The notes below the pieces were generated by a model. The model searched no databases. It had not been told where the DNA came from and worked only from the letters and a program-made list of their open reading frames with translations. A stretch of DNA of 58,255 bases. It comes from an uncultured Prevotella sp. GTDB taxonomy: Bacteria > Bacteroidota > Bacteroidia > Bacteroidales > Bacteroidaceae. A program made the translations under genes and the position numbers. Positions 53,236-58,255 of this stretch are shown here, one piece after another (within the stretch, counting starts at the first letter, position 1; each line of letters starts with the position of its first letter). Location of the stretch: the NCBI GenBank assembly GCA_937906495.1, contig CALCVT010000055.1, positions 1 to 58,255 of the forward strand, written 5' to 3'.

Positions 53236-54462
53236 GTGTACTCACTTGCAATTTACCTGATGATGCTCGGATGCAACATTGCCGCACTTTTCAGCAAGAA
53301 GGTGCGGTTAATGATGCGCGGACATCGCGACACCTGGCGTATACTGCGCCGACAAATTGGCACCGACCGCTATGTGTGGTTTCATGCGGCTTCGCTCGGA
53401 GAGTTTGAGCAAGGACGCCCACTCATGGAAAGGCTCAAACGCGAGCATCCTGAAAAGAAAATTCTGCTAACCTTCTTCTCCCCCTCAGGCTACGAAGTAC
53501 GCAAAAACTACACCGGAGCTGACGTTATCTGCTACTTGCCACTCGATACGCCCTTCAATGCCATCAAGTTTATCAAGTTAGCCCGCCCTGAAGCTGCCTA
53601 CTTTATCAAATACGAATTCTGGCGTAACTACATCGATGTGCTCCACCGCAACCGCATACCCGTATACAGCGTATCGAGCATCTTTAGGCCTAAGCAAATT
53701 TTTTTCAGATGGTACGGACGCAACTACGCGCGCGTACTCCAACGCATGACACACCTCTTTGTACAAAACGAATCATCGCGCGAGCTTTTAGCACAAATAG
53801 GAGTCAACCACGTTACCATAGTGGGCGATACCCGTTTTGACCGTGTCATTGACATTCGCAATGCAGCCAAGCCCCTGCCCCTGGTTGAACGATTTGCTGG
53901 ATGCTGGAAGGTGCTTGTTGCCGGAAGTTCCTGGCCCGCCGATGAAGACATCATTATACCCTACTTCAACGCACACCCCAACCTCAAACTCGTGCTTGCC
54001 CCTCACGTAGTTTCTGAAGAGCACCTGCGCCAAATAGAGAATAAGCTACAACGCCCCACCGTGCGATACTCTGCAGCAACCAACAAAAGCGTTGCCGAAG
54101 CCGACTGTCTGATTATTGACTGCTACGGACTCCTTTCCAGCATTTATCGTTATGCCACAGTAGCCTACATAGGAGGCGGTTTCGGGGTTGGCATACACAA
54201 CGTGCCCGAAGCAGCCGTTTACAGCGTACCCGTTATCATTGGCCCCAACAACCAAAAATTCCGCGAAGCACAAGCCTTGCTTAAAAATGGTGGCTGCTGC
54301 GAAATTAAAAACGCTGACGACTTTGGACAGTTACTCAACCATTTCCTTTCAGACAAAGAGGCCCTGCACAAAGCTGGTACGGCTGCAGGCAAATACATTG
54401 TCGAAAATGCCGGAGCCACCCAAAGAATCATGGAGACGACCTGCTCCAACGAAAATCCTTAG
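53236..54462 (+). CDS. waaA: 3-deoxy-D-manno-octulosonate (KDO) transferase
   Basis: Adds KDO from CMP-KDO to the lipid A precursor, at the inner membrane. 408 residues starting with GTG (the ATG codons further in would cut the N-terminal membrane segment). An N-terminal hydrophobic helix is followed by GT30-type domains: HAASLGEFEQGRPL with the base Glu, ILLTFFSPSGYEV, and YIGGGFGVGIHNVPEAA in the C-terminal donor-binding half. It precedes two glycosyltransferases, forming a small LPS-core run. Confidence 0.95.
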   Translation: MYSLAIYLMMLGCNIAALFSKKVRLMMRGHRDTWRILRRQIGTDRYVWFHAASLGEFEQGRPLMERLKREHPEKKILLTFFSPSGYEVRKNYTGADVICYLPLDTPFNAIKFIKLARPEAAYFIKYEFWRNYIDVLHRNRIPVYSVSSIFRPKQIFFRWYGRNYARVLQRMTHLFVQNESSRELLAQIGVNHVTIVGDTRFDRVIDIRNAAKPLPLVERFAGCWKVLVAGSSWPADEDIIIPYFNAHPNLKLVLAPHVVSEEHLRQIENKLQRPTVRYSAATNKSVAEADCLIIDCYGLLSSIYRYATVAYIGGGFGVGIHNVPEAAVYSVPVIIGPNNQKFREAQALLKNGGCCEIKNADDFGQLLNHFLSDKEALHKAGTAAGKYIVENAGATQRIMETTCSNENP

Positions 54463-54497
54463 CTGCCTGCCCACACCTAAACTATTAACCATCAGCC

Positions 54498-55772
54498 ATG
54501 AATGTTTTGCTTATCAACACCTCCGACCATACAGGCGGAGCGGCCATTGCCGCCATCAGGTTGCTCAGAGCCTTACAAAAATATGGGGTAGACGCCAAAC
54601 TTCTTTGTCGAGACCGCACATTACCTGCCGAAATAAGTGAGGTGATAAACCTTAAACCCTCTCCTTGGCTCAAGGTAAAATTCATTCTCGAACGGGCAGA
54701 TATCTTTATACGAAACGGATTTACCCGCGAAGGACTTTTTGCAATCGACACCGCACGCTTTGGAAACGACATTACCCAACTGCCCGAATTCAAACAAGCC
54801 GATGTGATACACCTGCATTGGACCAATCAGGCAATGCTCTCGCTCAACAACTTGAAAAAGGTGCTGAAAAGCGGCAAAAGGGTTGTTTGGACCATGCACG
54901 ACATGTGGCCGTTTACCGGCATCTGCCACAATGCCGATGACTGCACCCGCTGGCTCGAAGGCTGCGGCAAATGCAAACTGCTCAAAAAGCCAAGCATCGG
55001 TGACCTCTCAGCCCAAACGTTTAAACGTAAGCAAAACATTTACCCCAACGGCCAACTCAATATGGTGGGCTGCAGCCTGTGGCTAACAGAACTGGCCCAA
55101 CGCTCGCCCCTGCTAAAAGGACACCACATTACAAGCATACCTAACCCCATCGACACCGACTTTTACCGGCCGGCCGGAACAGGTAACATGCCTTCGGCCG
55201 AATCCATCCGAAAACAATTGGGGCTGCCTCTCGACAAACAGCTGCTGCTCTTTACAGCCTACAAGGTAACCGATCCGAACAAAGGTATTGATTACTTGAT
55301 TGAAAGTTTGTCAATACTCTGCCAGGAATATCCGCAACTAAAGTCAAAACTAGGTATCGTACTGGCCGGAAAAGAGGCTGAAAGTTTAAGCAATGCCTTC
55401 GATATCCAGGCATACCCCATGGGATATGTAACAAGCGAGGAACGCATGCGCCAACTCTACCAGGCCTGCGACCTCCTGCTCATGCCAACCCTCATGGACA
55501 ATCTGCCCAACACCATTGTCGAAGCAATGGCCTGCGGACGTCCATGTGTTGCATTTAAAGTAGGAGGTATTCCGCAGATGATTGACGATGGAGTTAACGG
55601 CTTTATGGCCACCTGCCGCAACAGTCTTGACTTTGCTAAAGGCATTGTACGCACACTCCACTCGCAAAACTACACAGCACTCTGCCGCAACGCACGCACC
55701 AAAGCCGTTACTGCCTACTCCGAAAAGGCTGTGGCCGAACAATACATGAACCTTTATAACCCCAAGGCCTAA
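54498..55772 (+). CDS. Glycosyltransferase, GT4 family
   Basis: 424 residues with two Rossmann-like domains (GT-B). The N-terminal domain starts NVLLINTSDHTGGAAIAA, typical of acceptor-binding GT4 enzymes. The C-terminal part has LLLFTAYKVTDPNKGIDYLIES and the donor-binding motif EAMACGRPCVAFKVGG (Glu-x7-Glu-type loop). It should add a sugar to an LPS or glycan chain on the cytosolic face. A small hairpin (55764-55780) sits over its stop codon. It lies between waaA and a GT2 gene. Confidence 0.9.
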   Translation: MNVLLINTSDHTGGAAIAAIRLLRALQKYGVDAKLLCRDRTLPAEISEVINLKPSPWLKVKFILERADIFIRNGFTREGLFAIDTARFGNDITQLPEFKQADVIHLHWTNQAMLSLNNLKKVLKSGKRVVWTMHDMWPFTGICHNADDCTRWLEGCGKCKLLKKPSIGDLSAQTFKRKQNIYPNGQLNMVGCSLWLTELAQRSPLLKGHHITSIPNPIDTDFYRPAGTGNMPSAESIRKQLGLPLDKQLLLFTAYKVTDPNKGIDYLIESLSILCQEYPQLKSKLGIVLAGKEAESLSNAFDIQAYPMGYVTSEERMRQLYQACDLLLMPTLMDNLPNTIVEAMACGRPCVAFKVGGIPQMIDDGVNGFMATCRNSLDFAKGIVRTLHSQNYTALCRNARTKAVTAYSEKAVAEQYMNLYNPKA

Positions 55773-55811
55773 AAGGCCTTACTAACCATTCTTTTTCTCT
55801 AATTATACACA

Positions 55812-56606
55812 ATGCCTCCGCTTAAAATTACCGTCGCAACCGTGACCTACAATGCCGGTAACCTTATTAACCGCACCATTCAAAGTGTGGAAGAACAAAC
55901 CTACCCGCACGTAGAGCACCTTATTGTTGACGGAAACTCTCAAGACGATACACTCGAACATATACACCACTACCAAGAACGTAACAGCATTGCAGCCATC
56001 CGCCACGAAATTGCCTGCATCAGCGAACCCGATGAAGGTTTGTACGATGCCATGAATAAGGCTATTGACATGGCTACAGGACAATACATTCTTTTTCTCA
56101 ATGCTGGCGACTGCCTGCACGCTCCCGACACCTTACAGCAAGTGGCCAAAGCCATCGAAAGTGCCGGTTCCTCCCCCCAAAAACTACCAGCTGCTGCCTA
56201 TGGAGATACGAACCTGGTCGATGCCAACGGCAAATTCTTGCGCCGACGCCGACTCTCACCTCCCGAAAAACTCAACTGGCGATCCTTTAAAAACGGCATG
56301 CTTGTGTGTCACCAGGCCTTCTTTGCACGCACCGACCTGGCAAGAAAACTACACTACGACCGCCAATACCGGTTTTCGGCCGACTTTGACTGGTGCATAC
56401 GCATCATGCGCGAAGGCACACGCCTGCATCTGCCACTCGCCAATACACACACCATTGTAGCCAACTATCTGAACGAAGGGCTCACTACCCGCAACCACAA
56501 AGCCTCGCTGGCCGAACGCTTCCGCATTATGGCTCACCACTACGGACTGCCCTGTGCCATTTTCAGACACTTGTGGTTTGTGGTTCGGAGTTTTACGCAT
56601 AAATAA
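55812..56606 (+). CDS. Glycosyltransferase, GT2 family
   Basis: 264 residues, GT-A fold. TVATVTYNAGNLINRTIQSV and the DGNSQDDT donor-contact segment are at residues about 6-50; FLNAGD supplies the DxD-like metal site (about 94-99) and FSADFDW the likely base (about 190). Typical of inverting transferases that extend LPS or surface polysaccharide. It follows the GT4 gene by 39 nt and is followed by recX after 3 nt. Confidence 0.9.
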   Translation: MPPLKITVATVTYNAGNLINRTIQSVEEQTYPHVEHLIVDGNSQDDTLEHIHHYQERNSIAAIRHEIACISEPDEGLYDAMNKAIDMATGQYILFLNAGDCLHAPDTLQQVAKAIESAGSSPQKLPAAAYGDTNLVDANGKFLRRRRLSPPEKLNWRSFKNGMLVCHQAFFARTDLARKLHYDRQYRFSADFDWCIRIMREGTRLHLPLANTHTIVANYLNEGLTTRNHKASLAERFRIMAHHYGLPCAIFRHLWFVVRSFTHK

Positions 56607-56609
56607 TTC

Positions 56610-57056
56610 ATGGACTTCTACCTCTGGGCTTCGGCGCGTTGTGCTGTCAAAGAATACTGCCATGCTGAAATCGAAGCCAAACTCAAAAATAAAGGAGCTA
56701 CACCCGAAGAAACTGAGAGCATTATTCAAAAACTCGAAAACGAAGGGTTTATAAACGAAAACCGCTATGCCGAAGCTTTCGCGGCCGATAAATTCAGATT
56801 CGACCATTGGGGACGTACAAAAATACGCTATGCACTGCGCAACAAAGGCATTACCGAGAGCATTGTGAACCAGGCTATTGACAAATGCATTGACCCCGAA
56901 GCTTACCACATGGCACTTAAAGACTTTATTGCAGCCAAAACCCGACAAACTAAAGCCCCCGATGCCTACACACTCAGGCAAAAGGTAGCACGAGCTGCTA
57001 TTGCACGGGGCTTCGAGCCGCACTTGGTTTTTGAATTGCTCAGCCTCGATAACTAA
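56610..57056 (+). CDS. recX: RecA regulatory protein RecX
   Basis: 148 residues, predicted all-helical with three RecX-type repeats. YCHAEIEAKLKNKGA, FINENRYAEAFAADKFRFDHWGRTKIRYALRNKGI (key parts ENRYAEAF and KIRYALR) and VARAAIARGFE are characteristic. RecX caps and shortens RecA filaments. It has no recA neighbour here; it starts 3 nt after the GT2 stop, so it may be translated from the same transcript. Confidence 0.88.
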   Translation: MDFYLWASARCAVKEYCHAEIEAKLKNKGATPEETESIIQKLENEGFINENRYAEAFAADKFRFDHWGRTKIRYALRNKGITESIVNQAIDKCIDPEAYHMALKDFIAAKTRQTKAPDAYTLRQKVARAAIARGFEPHLVFELLSLDN

Positions 57057-57129
57057 AACTTACGCTCCCGTCATTTTCTTCAGTAGGAATGTTAGCACAT
57101 CCTGTTTATACACACCATATTCACCAACT

Positions 57130-57519
57130 ATGATCGATGTTGTAGCTGCCTTGATTTACAATACGCAAGGCCAAATACTCTGCATGCAGCGCGGAGCCGG
57201 CAAATACGCCTATACGAACTATAAATACGAGTTTCCCGGTGGTAAAATTGAACCGAACGAAACACCGCAGCAAGCCTTGAAACGCGAACTGCTAGAGGAG
57301 ATGGACCTGGAGGTGCAGGTGTGTGAACAAATGGCCGACGTTGTACATCAATACCCTGATTTCGACATTCGCCTGCGTGTATACAGCTGTACACCTCTAC
57401 ACATGCAGTTTAAACTTAAAGAACACACTAAAAGCTGCTGGCTGCCTCTTGACAGCCTGGAGCAACTCGACTGGGCTGCAGCCGACCTTGCTGTAATTGC
57501 ACAAATCAAGAAACAATAA
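57130..57519 (+). CDS. Nudix hydrolase, MutT-like
   Basis: 129 residues from ATG 57130 (the frame to 57001 overlaps recX and is not needed). Nudix box GGKIEPNETPQQALKRELLEEMDL with the usual Gly, Glu and REL-EE pattern; Met replaces the common Gly near its end. The start VVAALIYNTQGQILCMQR and the late LPLDSLEQLDWAAAD are MutT/NUDT1-like. It may cleave oxidised or modified (d)NTPs. Confidence 0.92.
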   Translation: MIDVVAALIYNTQGQILCMQRGAGKYAYTNYKYEFPGGKIEPNETPQQALKRELLEEMDLEVQVCEQMADVVHQYPDFDIRLRVYSCTPLHMQFKLKEHTKSCWLPLDSLEQLDWAAADLAVIAQIKKQ

Positions 57520-57649
57520 CACTACCTGCTAACTACACCTACAAACACCTGTACAGGGCAAATACAGCTGTTCAGATTCGAATTCTTACAGTTTCAATCG
57601 TGACATTTGTTACTGCACATTCCTCATTTAAACCATACTTACATTATAT

Positions 57650-57686
57650 AGCCCGGCTACAGCATTTTGATGCAGGTAGCCGGGCT
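57650..57686 (+). terminator. Hairpin after the Nudix gene
   Basis: A perfect 11-bp stem (57650-57660 and 57676-57686) followed by TATTTAC. It is about 130 nt past the stop, so some transcript continues. Confidence 0.7.
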
Positions 57687-57980
57687 TATTTACCCATACA
57701 TCCCCAATACCGCGGAGTTACTGCACATAGCTCCAACCTACGCTGTTTATTATAACTATCTACCTCCTATAGCTTGCCGTACAAGGCTTTAAACCATAAA
57801 TACAAAATGGAAGTCCGCTTCAAAATCGCAACGCAATAATATTCATACTTTCCCTCTCCATACATTTATTACTGGACACACATCAAATATTACCAATAAT
57901 TTAATTCTGGAGTATTGCCCCTTTACAAAATCCAATTGCAGCAACATAATGCTTAGGTTACAAAAACAGAAGACCTTATA

Positions 57981-58043
57981 TGTAGAACCTTAAACACCAG
58001 GTGCACAAAGATTTACACTACCTTCTAAAAGGCTTCAAAACAG
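57981..58043 (+). repeat. 21-nt tandem array G (2 clear units, 1 degenerate)
   Basis: Units at 57981 (TGTAGAA, then AAACACC) and 58002 (TGCACAA, then TTACACT), with a degenerate third at 58023. It lies between two convergent genes. Confidence 0.6.
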
Positions 58044-58053
58044 CATAAAAAAA

Positions 58054-58086
58054 TGGGTGGATACCCCGTAATGGAGTATCCACCCA
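58054..58086 (-). terminator. pckA terminator
   Basis: An 11-bp stem (58054-58064 and 58076-58086) with seven T on the minus strand directly after. Confidence 0.9.
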
Positions 58087-58120
58087 ATTATTTTAGTATA
58101 TCTGAATAAAATTCAGTCAA

Positions 58121-58255
58121 TTAGAGCTGGGGACCAGCAGCTACGAGAGCCTTACCAGCCTCGTTGCCTTCGTACTTAGCAAAGTTCTTGATGAAACGTG
58201 CAGCGAGGTCCTTAGCCTTTTCTTCCCACTGAGCAGCGTCAGCGTAAGTGTCGCG
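58121..58255 (-). CDS. pckA: Phosphoenolpyruvate carboxykinase (ATP), C-terminal end
   Basis: Only the last 44 codons plus TAA are inside the window; the gene continues past the right edge. The peptide (RDTYADAAQWEEKAKDLA, FIKNFAKYEGNEAG, ending VAAGPQL) is the typical C-terminus of the ATP-dependent Bacteroidetes enzyme, which interconverts oxaloacetate and PEP, and in gut Bacteroidales fixes CO2 on the way to succinate. The catalytic part is not seen. Confidence 0.88.
   Translation of the reverse strand, partial: RDTYADAAQWEEKAKDLAARFIKNFAKYEGNEAGKALVAAGPQL

Larger units (their letters stand above)
57520..58053. other. 534-bp region before the pckA terminator
   Basis: No ORF is supported. 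It holds a Nudix-side hairpin (57650-57686) and the 21-nt array G (57981-58043). The rest is A+T-rich. Confidence 0.7.

Noticed and set aside
1..58255. tRNA, rRNA, insertion sequence, prophage or dif site
   Set aside because: I looked for T-loop-like segments, transposase frames and terminal repeats and found none that hold up.

Overview
This 58 kb window looks like ordinary chromosome of a Bacteroidales bacterium, most like Prevotellaceae. The grounds are: promoter -7 boxes of the Bacteroidetes type (TAnnTTTG, some with TTTG about 19 nt upstream); three FKBP isomerases in tandem; the block dut / TPR lipoprotein / DUF4292 lipoprotein / EnvC-like protein; calycin-like and PCMD-type surface proteins ending in a short G-Y-I-V-x-G-K-K type C-terminus; and an ATP-type pckA. 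I found no rRNA, tRNA, insertion sequence, prophage or CRISPR array.

Layout. 1-6.3 kb: miaB, three FKBP genes (periplasmic, lipoprotein, cytosolic), a sirtuin and murI. 6.3-7.7 kb: an OmpH/Skp-like chaperone and a lipoprotein, probably co-transcribed with murI. 8.2-14.5 kb: a four-gene leftward operon for surface proteins (PCMD lipoprotein, beta-barrel protein, a protein of three DNA-identical calycin-like repeats, and a PCMD plus calycin-like protein). 15.1-22.3 kb: a rightward envelope-lipid block (MsbA-like ABC exporter, LtaS-like phosphotransferase, extended SDR, PAP2/IPC-synthase-like protein), then an exported bleomycin-hydrolase-like protease. 22.9-26.8 kb: an ABM-domain protein, a beta-barrel protein, an SLC13 transporter, a 47-residue basic ORF and rpsO. 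27-40 kb: housekeeping genes (nucleoside kinase, O-methyltransferase, pyk, aroQ, xerD, metG, typA, RNase H, argS). 40.2-45.7 kb: the dut / TPR / DUF4292 / EnvC-like / LpxL-like operon. 46.1-57.5 kb: dgt, prmC, ribD, rhomboid protease, EEP phosphatase, gltX, waaA, two glycosyltransferases, recX and a Nudix hydrolase. The window ends in the 3' end of pckA on the minus strand.

The most unusual signal is outside the genes. Seven intergenic regions contain contiguous degenerate units of exactly 21 nt, loose consensus TGTnnAAnnnnnnACACC, in runs of two to four or five. They start near 8002, 14821, 22562, 37211, 40120, 46030 and 57981. All read in the same direction, some lie between convergent genes where no promoter is needed, and 21 bp is two helical turns, so every unit faces the same side of the DNA. 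I know of no described family that fits. They look like binding arrays for an oligomerising DNA-binding protein or a dispersed chromosomal repeat. A separate 20-nt direct repeat lies upstream of the SLC13 gene.

Functions come from motif recognition by eye. Domain names such as PCMD, calycin-like, DUF4292 and DUF4595 are from memory and were not confirmed by a search.
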